From Trichomonas vaginalis G3 (lineage: Eukaryota > Parabasalia > Trichomonadida > Trichomonadidae), in the NCBI RefSeq assembly GCF_026262505.1, contig NC_067206.1, positions 3,066,879-3,130,878 on the forward strand: a stretch of 64,000 bases of DNA, written 5' to 3'. Position numbers and translations under genes: made by a program. This document shows, piece by piece, positions 49,536 through 60,787 of this stretch. Positions within the stretch are counted from its first letter, which is position 1. Each line of letters begins with the position of its first letter. Under the pieces are notes generated by a model that saw nothing but the letters and a program-made list of their open reading frames with translations, was not told the origin of the DNA and ran no database searches.

Positions 49536-50330
49536 ACTTCATCGTATATGCTTTGTCAAACATGAACGTATATGCTTTGTCAAGACTTCATCGTATATGC
49601 TTTGTCAAGACTTCTTCATCGTATATGCTTTGTCAAGACTTCTTCATCGTATATGTTTTGTCATGATTTCTTCATCGTAATGAACGTATATGCTTTGTCA
49701 AACATGAACGTATATGTTTTGTCAAACATGAACGTATATGTTTTGTCATGATTTCTTCGTACATGTTTTGTCAAGACTTCTTCATCGTAATGAACGTAAA
49801 TGACCCAAAAATAATGTTTAGGTGAAGAGGTGAGATCTCACCTCTTTTCTCACCTCATGAATTTTCATGATTTCTTCATCGTATATGCTTTGTCAAACAT
49901 GAACGTATATGCTTTGTCAAGACTTCATCGTATATGCTTTGTCATGATTTCTTCATCGTAATGAGCGTAAATGTTTTGTCAAGACTTCTTCATCGTAAAT
50001 GTTTTGTCAAACATGAACGTATATGCTTTGTCAAGACTTCTTCATCGTAATGAACGTACATGTTTTGTCAAGACTTCTTCATCGTAATGAGCGTATATGC
50101 TTTGTCATGATTTCTTCATCGTAATGAACGTATATGCTTTGTCAAACATGAGCGTATATGCTTTGTCAAGGTTTCATCGTACATGTTTTGTCAAGACTTC
50201 TTCATCGTAATGAGTGTAAATGTTTTGTCAAACATGAACGTAAATGTTTTGTCATGATTTCTTCATCGTAATGACTTTGTCAATACTTCATCGTAATGAG
50301 TGTAAATGACCCAAAAATAATGTTTAGGGT
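49536..50330. repeat. Minisatellite, left arm, second block
   Basis: Same modules as at 45900-47560, here placed between two arrays of the 120-base repeat. Confidence 0.8.
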
Positions 50331-50344
50331 AGATGGTTTCGGGT

Positions 50345-50925
50345 CATTCAATAATTAATTATTTTTGAAGAACTGAAGGTGTCACTATGTCACCATGTGT
50401 CACTCGGTTATTTAACTTCTCTGAAAAAATGAGACAACATGACATTTAGACAACAACACAGGAGGGAGGCAGTTATGAATTATTTTTGAATAACTGAAGG
50501 TGTCACTATGTCACTCGGTTATTTAACTCATGACATTTAGACAACAACACAGGTCATTCAATAATTAATTATTTTTGAAGAACTGAAGGTGTCACTATGT
50601 CACCATGTGTCACTCGGTTATTTAACTTCTCTGAAAAAATGAGACAACATGATATTTAGACAACAACACAGGAGGATTAATGAGGAAGGCAGTTATGAAT
50701 TATTTTTGAAGAACTGAAGGTGTCACCAGGTCACCAGGTCACCAGGTTATTTAACTTCTCTGAAAAAATGAGACAACATGACATTTTGACAACATCACAG
50801 GAGGAAGGCAGTTATGAATTATTTTTGAAGAACTGAAGGTGTCACCAGGTCACCAGGTCACCAGGTTATTTAACTTCTCTGAAAAAATGAGACAACATGA
50901 CATTTTGACAACATCACAGGAAATA
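50345..50925 (+). repeat. Second array of about five 120-base repeats, left arm
   Basis: Five copies of the same unit as at 48460-49535, one of them shortened. With the first array the left arm holds about fourteen copies. Confidence 0.8.
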
Positions 50926-51480
50926 AATGTTTACGTAAATGTTTTGTCAAGACTTCTTCATCGTAATGAGTGTAAATGTTTTGTCATGACTTCTTCGTAC
51001 ATGTTTTGTCGAAACTTCATCGTAATGAACGTATATGCTTTGTCAAACATGAACGTATATGCTTTGTCAAACATGAACGTAAATGTTTTGTCAAGACTTC
51101 TTCATCGTAATGAGTGTAAATGTTTTGTCAAGACTTCTTCGTATATGCTTTGTCATGATTTTTTCGTAAATGATTTGTCAAAACTTCATCGTAAATGTTT
51201 TGTCAAGACTTCTTCATCGTAATGAGCGTAAATGATTTGTCGAAACTTCATCGTATATGCTTTGTCAAACATGAACGTAAATGATTTGTCATGATTTCTT
51301 CGTAAATGTTTTGTCATGATTTCATCGTAAATGTTTTGTCATGACTTCTTCGTATATGTTTTGTCAAACATGAACGTAAATGTTTTGTCATGACTTCTTC
51401 GTATATGCTTTGTCAAACATGAACGTAAATGTTTTGTCAAGACTTCTTCATCGTAATGAGTGTAAATGATCCAAAAATAA
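50926..51480. repeat. Minisatellite, left arm, third block
   Basis: Same modules as the other blocks. It leads into the junction with the element's centre. Confidence 0.8.
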
Positions 51481-51562
51481 TGTTTATGTTAGAATGTTAG
51501 ATCTAACACCTTTTCTAAATGTTTTTAACATGGAGGATTTCATTAGATATACACATTCTTCC

Positions 51563-51868
51563 CTAAACATTATTTTTAGTTAAAGTCATCAAATTTTTTA
51601 GGATACTTTCACCAAATAATATTTATATCAGATGAAACAGTAAAGTATTTTATCTATTAAATCGTCTATGATGTAAATTGTGTATAGAATGAAATGAAGG
51701 TAGATGTTTATATCAGATGAAACAGTAAAGTATTATATCTATTAAATCGTCTATGATGTAAATTGTGTATAGAATGAAATGAAGGAAGATGTTTATATCA
51801 GATGAAACAGTAAAGTATTATATCTATTAAATCGTCTATGATGTAAATTGTGTATAGAATGAAATGAA
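51563..51868 (+). repeat. Unique centre of the palindrome with three 85-base repeats
   Basis: The only part of the element not mirrored. TTTATATCAGATGAAACAG recurs three times at a spacing of about 85 bases. On both sides the mirrored sequence starts with a 34-base perfect inverted repeat (CATGGAGGATTTCATTAG and onwards). No gene is visible. Confidence 0.75.
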
Positions 51869-51949
51869 GGAAGAATGTGTATATCTAATGAAATCCTCCA
51901 TGTTAGAAAACATGTTAGAAAAGGTGTTAGATCTAACATTCTAACATAA

Positions 51950-52690
51950 ACATTATTTTTGGATCATTTACACTCATTACGATGAAGAAGTCTTGACAAA
52001 ACATTTACGTTCATGTTTGACAAAGCATATACGTTCATGTTTGACAAAGCATATACGATGAAATCATGAAAATTCATGAGGTGAGAAAAGAGGTGAGAAA
52101 AGGTGTTAGATCTAACATTCTAACATAAACATTATTTTTGGATCATTTACGCTCATTACGATGAAATCATGACAAAACATTTACGTTCATGTTTGACAAA
52201 GCATATACGTTCATGTTTGACAAAGCATATACGATGAAATCATGACAAAACATTTACGTTCATGTTTGACAAAACATAAACGAAGAAATCATGACAAAGC
52301 ATATACGATGAAATCATGACAAAACATTTACGCTCATGTTTGACAAAGCATATACGATGAAGAAGTCATGACAAAGCATATACGATGAAGAAGTCATGAC
52401 AAAGCATATACGTTCATGTTTGACAAAGCATATACGTTCATGTTTGACAAAGCATATACGATGAAATCATGACAAAACATTTACGTTCATGTTTGACAAA
52501 ACATAAACGAAGAAATCATGACAAAGCATATACGATGAAATCATGACAAAGCATATACGTTCATGTTTGACAAAGCATATACGATGAAGAAGTCATGACA
52601 AAGCATATACGATGAAGAAGTCATGACAAAGCATATACGTTCATGTTTGACAAAGCATATACGTTCATGTTTGACAAAGCATATACGATG
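51950..52690. repeat. Minisatellite, right arm, inner block
   Basis: Inverted copy of the left-arm minisatellite modules, with regular alternation of ACGATGAAATCATGACAAA and TACGTTCATGTTTGACAAA. Confidence 0.8.
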
Positions 52691-53165
52691 AAGTCATAAC
52701 TGCCTTCCTCCTGTGTTGTTGTCTAAATGTCATGTTGTCTCATTTTTTCAGAGAAGTTAAATAACCTGGTGACCTGGTGACCTGGTGACACCTTCAGTTC
52801 TTCAAAAATAATTCATAACTGCCTTCCTCCTGTGTTGTTGTCTAAATGTCATGTTGTCTCATTTTTTCAGAGAAGTTAAATAACCTGGTGACCTGGTGAC
52901 CTGGTGACACCTTCAGTTCTTCAAAAATAATTCATAACTGCCTTCCTCCTGTGTTGTTGTCTAAATGTCATGTTGTCTCATTTTTTCAGAGAAGTTAAAT
53001 AACCTGGTGACCTGGTGACCTGGTGACACCTTCAGTTCTTCAAAAATAATTCATAACTGCCTTCCTCCTGTGTTGTTGTCTAAATGTCATGTTGTCACAC
53101 TTTTTCAGAGAAGTTAATTAACCTGGTAGCACATGGTGACGTAGTGACACCTTCAGTTCTTCAAA
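52691..53165 (-). repeat. Array of four 120-base repeats, right arm
   Basis: Inverted copies of the left-arm unit at 120-base spacing. There are only four here against about fourteen in the left arm. Confidence 0.85.
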
Positions 53166-53580
53166 AATAATTAATTATTGAATAACCTGAAAACATTAAC
53201 GTAAACATTATTTTTGGGTCATTTACACTCATTACGATGAAATCTTGACAAATCATTTACGATAAAATCATGACAAAACATATACGATGAAATCACGACA
53301 AAACATATACGATGAAGTTTATTTCCTGGACTGTTGTCTAAATGTCATGTTGTCAGTAATTTTAAGAGAAGTTAATTAACCGAGTGACACATGGTGACAT
53401 GGTGACGTAGTGACACCTAAAAACCATCTACCCTAAACATTATTTTTGCTGAATTCAACAACAAAATGAACGAGGTCAGGATGTATGCAAATACCTTTGA
53501 ATTCATTCATAACGCCTTAGTAAGCTCATAAAATGCTTGTTTTTGCATCACATTTTGACGAAGTGAAGATCTTCACTTCG

Positions 53581-53832
53581 TCAAAAATGTTTTGCATTCT
53601 CTACTGTATCTTCGAGTTCTTCTTCATCTAACTTCTCATGAACTTTCTTGTCTATGGAGTCCATAATATATTTGACATAAAATGCATACTTTACAGAGCA
53701 CCATTCAGCAACAAAATGAACGAGGTCAGGATGTATGCAAATACCTTTGAATTCATTCATAAATGCCTTAGTAAGATCATAAAATGTTTGTTTTGAGGTC
53801 GAGCCACTTTTGGCTTGACCGTATTCGTTCAT
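53581..53832 (-). CDS. KilA-N C-terminal-type ORF, right arm
   Basis: Encodes the same 83 residues as 47828-48079, in mirror orientation. The perfect identity of the two encoded products shows either recent duplication or conversion between arms. Confidence 0.55.
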   Translation of the reverse strand: MNEYGQAKSGSTSKQTFYDLTKAFMNEFKGICIHPDLVHFVAEWCSVKYAFYVKYIMDSIDKKVHEKLDEEELEDTVENAKHF

Positions 53833-53914
53833 CCAAAACTCAAGAATTTTCCTGTGTGAATTTTGTATAAAAAGCAACCGTCTGAATTCCGGCGGTTGTT
53901 ATATTCTTCACAAA

Positions 53915-54064
53915 ATGCCTTATAATACTCTTCGTTCTACAAAGCAAGCATATCATTGGTTTGAAAACCAACAGACAAAAGAACTTTTAGAAGAATTTCC
54001 TCATATGATTGCTTCCCTCGGAAAACCGAGAGAAGAGATTCCGTATGAAAATTCAAGAGGGTAG
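53915..54064 (+). CDS. 49-residue KilA-N-related small ORF, right arm
   Basis: Mirror copy of 47596-47745, differing only near the last residues. Same comments apply. Confidence 0.4.
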   Translation: MPYNTLRSTKQAYHWFENQQTKELLEEFPHMIASLGKPREEIPYENSRG

Positions 54065-54079
54065 AAATGAGGTTAGATC

Positions 54080-56790
54080 TACCCTTCTACCCTAAAATAT
54101 ATTTTGGGTCATTTACACTCATTACGATGAAGAAATCATGACAAAGCATAAACGATGAAGAAATCATGACAAAGCATAAACGTTCATGTTTGTCAAAACA
54201 TATACGCTCATTACGATGAAGAAGTTTCGACAAAACATATACGCTCATTACGATGAAGAAGTTTCGACAAAACATATACGCTCATTACGATGAATGATCA
54301 TGACAAAACATGTACACTCATTACGATGAAGAAATCATGACAAAACATATACGTTCATGTTTGACAAAACATGTACACTCATTACGATGAAGAAATCATG
54401 ACAAAACATGTACGCTCATTACGATGAAGAAATCATGACAAAACATATACGCTCATTACGATGAAGAAGTTTCGTCAAAACATATACGCTCATTACGATG
54501 AAGAAGTCTTGAAAATTCATGAGGTGAGAAAAGAGGTGAGAAAAGAGGTGAGAAAAGAGGTGAGATCTAACATTCTAACATAAACATTATTTTTGGATCA
54601 TTTACGTTCATTACGATGAAGAAGTTTCGACAAAACATATACGCTCATTACGATGAATGATCATGACAAAACATATACGTTCATTACGATGAAGAAGTTT
54701 CGACAAATCATTTACGTTCATGTTTGACAAAGCATATACGCTCATTACGATGAAGAAGTCTTGACAAAGCATAAACGATGAAGAAGTTTCGACAAAACAT
54801 GTACGTTCATTACGATGAAGAAATCATGACAAAGCATATACGCTCATTACGATGAAGAAGTCTTGACAAAGCATAAACGATGAAGAAGTTTCGACAAAAC
54901 ATGTACGTTCATTACGATGAAGAAATCATGACAAAGCATAAACGATGAAACCTTGACAAAACATGTACGCTCATTACGATGAAGAAATCATGAAAATTCA
55001 TGAGGTGAGAAAAGAGGTGAGAAAAGAGGTGAGAAAAGAGGTGAGATCTAACATTCTAACATAAACATTATTTTTGGATCATTTACGTTCATTACGATGA
55101 AGAAATCATGACAAAGCATATACGCTCATTACGATGAAGAAGTTTCGACAAAGCATAAACGATGAATGATCATGACAAAACATATATGTTTAGTTTCGAC
55201 AAAACATGTACGATGAAGTTTCGACAAAGCATAAACGTTCATGTTTGACAAAGCATAAACGATGAATGATCATGACAAAACATGTACGCTCATTACGATG
55301 AAGAAATCATGACAAAACATAAACGATGAAACCTTGACAAAACATGTACGCTCATTACGATGAAGAAATCATGACAAAACATGTACGATGAAGAAATCAT
55401 GAAAATTCATGTACGATGAAGAAATCATGACAAATCATAAACGAAGAAGTTTTGACAAATCATAAACGATGAATGATCATGACAAAGCATAAACGATGAA
55501 GAAGTTTCGACAAAACATATACGATGAAACCTTGACAAAACATGTACGCTCATTACGATGAAGAAATCATGACAAATCATAAACGATGAGGTATTGACAA
55601 ATCATAAACGAAGAAGTTTTGACAAATCATAAACGATGAATGATCATGACAAATCATAAACGATGAATGATCATGACAAATCATAAACGAAGAAGTTTTG
55701 ACAAAGCATAAACGTTCATTACGATGAAGAAATCATGACAAAGCATAAACGCTCATTACAATGAAGAAGTTTCGACAAAACATATACGCTCATTACGATG
55801 AAGAAATCATGACAAAACATGTACGCTCATTACGATGAAGAAGTCTTGAAAATTCATAAACGTTCATTACGATGAAGAAATCATGACAAAACATAAACGA
55901 TGAAGAAGTTTCGACAAAGCATAAACATTCATGTTTGACAAAGCATAAACGCTCATAAACGATGAATAAATCATGACAAAGCATAAACGATGAATGATCA
56001 TGACAAAGCATAAACGTTCATTACGATGAAGAAGTTTCGACAAAACATAAACGATGAATGATCATGACAAAGCATAAACGTTCATTACGATGAATAAATC
56101 ATGACAAAGCATAAACGAAGAAATCATAACAAAACATTTACGTTCATGTTTGACAAAGTCTTTCGTTCATGTTTGACAAAGCATAAACGAAGAAATCATG
56201 ACAAAACATATACGTTCATGTTTGACAAATCATTTACGTTCATGTTTGACAAAGCATATACGATGAAGAAATCATGACAAAACATGTACGCTCATTACGA
56301 TGAAGAAATCATGACAAAGCATATACGCTCATTACGATGAAGAAGTCTTGACAAAGCATAAACGATGAAGAAGTTTCGACAAAACATGTACGTTCATTAC
56401 GATGAAGAAATCATGACAAAGCATAAACGATGAAACCTTGACAAAACATGTACGCTCATTACGATGAAGAAATCATGAAAATTCATGAGGTGAGAAAACA
56501 TGTTAGAAAAGGTGTTAGATCTAACATTCTAACATAAACATTATTTTTGGATCATTTACGCTCATTACGATGAAGAAGTCATGACAAAACATGTACGAAG
56601 AAGTTTTGACAAAACATATACGATGAAGTTTCGACAAAACATGTACGATGAAGTTTCGACAAAACATGTACGATGAAGTTTTGACAAAGCATATACGAAG
56701 AAGAAGTCATGACAAAGCATATACGAAGAAGAAGTCATGACAAAACATGTACGAAGAAGTTTCGACAAAACATTTACGTTATACAGTAAT
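54080..56790. repeat. Minisatellite, right arm, outer block
   Basis: The longest continuous block of the same modules, about 2.7 kb, against about 1.7 kb at the mirror position in the left arm. Small open frames in it are repeat by-products. Confidence 0.85.
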
Positions 56791-56801
56791 GTTAGTCATG
56801 A

Positions 56802-57017
56802 ATGTTTGTCCTACGTGTTGGCGTTAGTGTTGAAAAATTCATGGAGTACATGGGAAGCAATATAACATACAACAAAGACATATACAGTGAGTTTAAGTAC
56901 TACTGTGAACAGCATGAGATTGAAGTAATGAGTAAAGGAGACTTTGAAACGCTTATGAAAGACAGTAAGGAGGTCATACATGAGAACAATGATGAAACAT
57001 GTTCACGAGAACAGTGA
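56802..57017 (+). pseudogene. D5/P4-type primase C-terminus-like piece, right arm (fossil)
   Basis: Mirror copy of part of the left-arm piece (YSEFKYYCEQHEIEVMSKG). Downstream of it, to about 57250, a roughly 60-base sequence containing AGGAGGTCATACATG is repeated several times in tandem, which is not seen to the same extent in the left arm. Confidence 0.4.
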
Positions 57018-57263
57018 GGAGGTCATACATGCAATAATGAAATAGTTCATGAGAACAGTGAGGAGGTCATACATGCAATAATGAAACATGTTCACGAGAA
57101 CAGTGAGGAGGTCATACATGAGAACAATGATGAAATAGTTCATGAGAACAGTAAGGAGGTCATACATGCAATAATGAAATAGTTCATGAGAACAGTGAGG
57201 AGGTCATACATGCAATAATGAAATAGTTCATGAGAACAGTAAGGAGGTCATGAGTTCAAGAAC

Positions 57264-57539
57264 TTGTTCTTCGTTCCGCGTGAAAATACATTCTATCAGA
57301 TACGAGGGAGAAAGGGTAAAGTTAGTTTAAGCATTTATGATAGCAAACATAATGGAAGATATATACAAGCAGTAGATACAAACGGTAAGCGTGTTTCATT
57401 ACATTTGTCAAAACTTACATACATTTATTTTGACAGCGACTTTGACTCAGACGATTGGAGCGACAGTAGTGAGTCAGAAGATTATGAGCTGTTATGTGAA
57501 GCACAGCAATGGGAGGAGTTGCAATACTTTTGTAAGTGA
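57264..57539 (+). pseudogene. Mirror copy of the acidic-tail ORF, right arm (fossil piece)
   Basis: It encodes the same product as most of the left-arm ORF at 44689-45015, in the opposite orientation. It is incomplete relative to the left-arm copy. Confidence 0.5.
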
Positions 57540-57839
57540 GAACGTTAGTGTGAACGTTAGTGTGTACGTTAGTGAGAACGTTTATTTTTTCATGCACGTG
57601 CATTGTGTCGTGGGGAGTTGCCATGGACAATGACCTGCGCACAATATATAACGTACAGAGAGGTGAGATGAGGTGGTTTATGTGATAAATACTTTACGTG
57701 GCAGAAATAGTTTAAGGTTATTAGAAATATTGCATCTGTGATGTAAAATATACGTTAGTGGTTTTGTAAAGTGTCAGATTGACATATCTTCGGTAAGATG
57801 GCGCGCAGTGCCACAGTACTGAAGATATGTATACTAACT
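57528..57839 (-). repeat. Right terminal inverted repeat of the palindromic element
   Basis: Inverted copy of 44377-44700, with one 12-base tandem unit fewer. It is followed directly by the GATAT target duplication. Confidence 0.85.
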
Positions 57840-57844
57840 GATAT

Positions 57845-58335
57845 CTTAGAATTCACTCAGTTTAAGCTGATATATTATTTTTTTATAAATAGTTTAAAAT
57901 TTTAAACATAAGAATACATTCAATTAGGGCTGTACAAAATCGAGAAAAACATTGCCGTGCGGTAATATAGGGTCAAAAAAATCGCGCCTCGGCGGCTCCG
58001 CCGCCTCGGCACTATTAAGTGCGCATTATATTTAATAAGTCCTTCTTTTTTCTTCTTCTTCTTTTCCTTTCCTTCTTCCTCTCCTTCCTCTTCTTTCCTT
58101 CTCCTTCTCTTTTTACAACAACGTCGAAGATCTTCGAATTTGATTGTTGGAAAAGCATCTCTTTCAGATAAAGGATGCCTTTCTCACAGTCAACATACGA
58201 GGGTCCTGGCTGAAACGTTCTCAAAAAGCCTGAGATGGTAATTCTCTGATCACTCATAGCTGGGCAGGTAGTCATTGCTGACAATACCTGTCTTTATGCA
58301 TGCACGCTTTCATATATATGGGTTTACACTATCAA
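57845..58335. other. Spacer with GC-rich hairpin and pyrimidine tract
   Basis: A GC-rich perfect stem (GGCGGC and GCCGCC, around 57991-58006) stands in AT-rich DNA. A long TTCTTCTTC/CTTCC tract follows (58040-58115), and then small hairpins such as CGAAGATCTTCG at about 58129. An open stretch on the minus strand (58015-58284) lacks an early ATG and ends in the Lys/Arg-coding tract, so I do not call it a gene. Confidence 0.45.
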
Positions 58336-58338
58336 TTC

Positions 58339-58872
58339 GCAAAGTTGTTCCGAATTCTTCCAAAATGGAAGGACCCGAAACAATTTTGCTTGTTAACGAT
58401 ACAGACGCATTACTTTGCATTGATACTGTGCTGAGTTGTGTAGAAAGTTTGATTAGAGTTGTTTTGTTCTGGTATCTCTCATCTTCTGATGAGAGAAATC
58501 AAAGCAACACAACTCTAATGAGTTTGTTTTCACTCATTTGTATGTAGGTTTTTAGTTCGATTGGAGCTGCTTCATAATGAGATCTCTCATCAATTGACGA
58601 GGGAGATCATAACAAAGCAGCTCTAATGTATATGCTCGTATTAACCGGGTTGTAATGCGTTGTAACGTCAGCTTGTAGTTCGTTTGGGGCCACTTCACAT
58701 TGAGATGAGAAGAAATGATTAAAGGACTCTGAAAGGCTTTGGCCGTTGATGTTGTAATCGCATTACTTGGAACTAGCTGGATGCTAAGCTGTGTAGAATG
58801 TTCGATTAGAGCTGTTTTGATATGATTTTTCTCATCATAAGATTGGAGGAATCATAGCAAAACAACTCTAAT
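58339..58872 (+). repeat. Tandem family of structured hairpins (68-nt type)
   Basis: Three 68-base copies (58452-58519, 58560-58627, 58805-58872) each start ATT(A/G)GAG and end CTCTAAT, and each folds back on itself along nearly its whole length. A degenerate copy lies at about 58682-58745 and a related shorter hairpin at 58339-58389. Spacing is about 108-123 bases. Between two copies, T-A pairs in the stem are replaced by C-G pairs at two positions, so the structure seems conserved. It could be a structured RNA or a hairpin-type repeat. Strand is not determined. Confidence 0.55.
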
Positions 58873-58879
58873 GGGTTTA

Positions 58880-60540
58880 CCATCATCTACTTGTATGTAG
58901 ATGTTTGGGAAATTGTCTTGTTAATCGATTTTCGAGATGACTTTCAAATGCTATAATCAAATGACAAACAAGTCTAAGATTTCTCGACAATACATCAAAT
59001 CATGATGTTTGTAAGTGCGATGAGATTAGAGTTTTTGAAGGAATGACAAGAGAAGTAGGGAAGCTCGGCATTCGCCGAGCAAATTAAAAATTAACGTATG
59101 GATTAAATTTTAAGAGGAATTCAATTTTAATTACGGGTTGTTCAAATATTGATTAATATAAATTTATTAATAAGAATAAACAATTTTTGTTTTTGAATTT
59201 ATTCAATTTATAGCTTTACATATAGTTTCAAAATTGTACAACTATGATTATTTCAACAAAAAATATCTTACTTTTTCACTTCACTTTCACCCTCACTTTT
59301 TCCGTAATTCAAATTTCAACATTATGTATTTTAATTCCTTATAGTATTTTTAACATAATTAATCAAATAATAATTGGAAGTTCTGAACTCACTTTTTCCG
59401 TAATTCAAAATCAAAAATATGAATAATATATCTATTTATTATATACTAATGCTATTTTCAACTAGAAGTGAGGTACGGTAATCTTACGGATTCCCGTAAC
59501 TCAATTTTACGGAAAAAGTGTCGTTAAACTATTGATGTGGCGGTAAAATCACGGTAATTCACGGAAAGCTATATGCGAAAATTTGAAATTATACAAAATC
59601 GAGCGAAACACTTTTAAATAGGTTGTTCTCGTATTTAAAATACTATTCCCAGATTTATTGTCGTCAGAATATTTCCAAATTTTTGCCGATTTACAAAAAA
59701 TGATTTACAAAGCATATTTTTTAATCTAAAAAATTCCTAAAAAAGGAACCGGTGTGCGGAAACCTCGGTAAATTACCGCGGTTCCCGTTGGGACTGCCAT
59801 ACATTCAATTTATTAAATGTATATGAAAATATAAGATATGAATATGAATAACTTTTAAATTTGTAACTAATTTAAGATTTTAATTGAATAAGAAATTAAC
59901 TATAGAAATACAATTTGCAGACTAAACTAAGGTAAAAATTTTGTAGAATTTCAAGATGAGAATAAGAATTTTTATAAAATTAAAAATTGTGCGCTTCATT
60001 CGCCCAAATGAAAGGAATTGTATTAAATTGACTCACTAAAATAGATTTATTATAATTCGAAATTTAATATTTAAACAAAAAAAAATTAGGTTCGAAATCA
60101 AGTGAACTTTATGCTTTCTAACTCGGCAAATAGTGTTTTGATTTTTTGAAGAATTAAAGACAAAAATCAGAAATTAATTAATAAATATCAGCATTTGAAT
60201 TGTTGTAAACAGAAATTCATCAAAAGTGACACCTCAGAAAAGCTAAAATATTGAATTTTTGGAACTTTTGATAGAGCACGTTTTTAAATATTAATTTAAG
60301 TAAATGTATATTTTGTAAAGATTCTTTTTAATAAAAAAATAAAATTTTGAAGAAGAACACAAAATCTTCTGAAAAATAATATCACATAAACTCATATTAT
60401 TTTCTAATATATAACTATTTTATATAAAAATCAAATTCAATGATCTTAAAAGCGAAGGATAAACCTCAAAATTTACGAATATAATGAGTGGGAATATAAT
60501 GCTTATCTATCATAAAACCATATGAAATATAGGTCAGGTA
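58880..60540. other. AT-rich gene-free region with CCGTAA/TTACGG words
   Basis: No gene is supported. CACTTTTTCCGTAA occurs twice in direct orientation (about 59292 and 59390) and once inverted (about 59505). Many CGGTAA and TTACCG words cluster from 59470 to 59800. ACAAAATCGAG occurs at about 57934 and again at about 59597. The region may be a decayed repeat element. Confidence 0.4.
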
Positions 60541-60585
60541 AGTGGGGCTTCCAGGGGCTGCGCCCCTTCTAGCCCCTAAGAAATT
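60541..60585. repeat. GC-rich nested hairpin at the element's left end
   Basis: GGGGCT pairs with AGCCCC, and inside it GGGGC pairs with GCCCC. It probably belongs to the terminal inverted repeat, whose partner lies beyond the window. Confidence 0.5.
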
Positions 60586-60673
60586 TTGCCCAAGACCCAA
60601 GAGGAGGACCGAACCCCAGCCGACCAGCCGGTGACAAAACCAAAACCGTTGTTATTTACATCATATTAATGGT

Positions 60674-60757
60674 GTCACTTTTTAATATGTCACTTTTGTT
60701 TCACTTTTCACAAATTATATATGTTTTCATGCTTTGTCACTTTTCTGTCACTTTTTC
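60674..60757 (+). promoter_or_regulatory. Cluster of five TCACTTTT initiator-like words
   Basis: TCACTTTT occurs five times in about 80 bases (near 60675, 60689, 60701, 60737 and 60748), all in the same direction, 30-110 bases before the ATG of the methyltransferase-like gene. The word fits the trichomonad initiator pattern. This may be a multi-start promoter of the element. Confidence 0.5.
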
Positions 60758-60787
60758 GGGTAAAAACATTTTTATTATTATATATAA

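Larger units (their letters stand above)
44377..57839. mobile_element. 13.46-kb near-palindromic virus-like element (fossil)
   Basis: The element begins AGTTAGTATACATATC and ends with the inverted copy. GATAT lies directly outside both ends (44372-44376 and 57840-57844) as a 5-bp target duplication. The left arm (to about 51562) and right arm (from about 51869) are inverted copies carrying the same parts in mirror order around a roughly 306-base centre. Cargo includes KilA-N-related and D5/primase-C-terminus-like pieces, both known from large DNA viruses. The AG start, inverted ends and 5-bp duplication also recall Maverick/Polinton ends, but no polymerase, integrase or capsid gene is seen. 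It looks broken, with several interrupted frames and lost segments. The close similarity of the arms suggests recent insertion or ongoing arm-to-arm conversion. Confidence 0.75.

Noticed and set aside
50839-51222. 127-codon open frame and similar frames inside the minisatellites (for example 54087-54275, 55793-56011, 56565-56768)
   Set aside because: They only translate the tandem repeat (strings such as MNVYALSN) and have no domain or conserved start.
45900-51480. CRISPR-like repeat array
   Set aside because: Repeats are contiguous and variable with no unique spacers of constant length, and the host is eukaryotic. It is a minisatellite.
58015-58284. 89-codon minus-strand gene
   Set aside because: It opens with TTG, ends in a pyrimidine-tract-derived Lys/Arg run, overlaps small hairpins and matches no family.
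59244-59426. 60-codon plus-strand open frame
   Set aside because: Low-complexity AT-rich translation that includes the repeated CCGTAATTCAAA word. No sign of coding.
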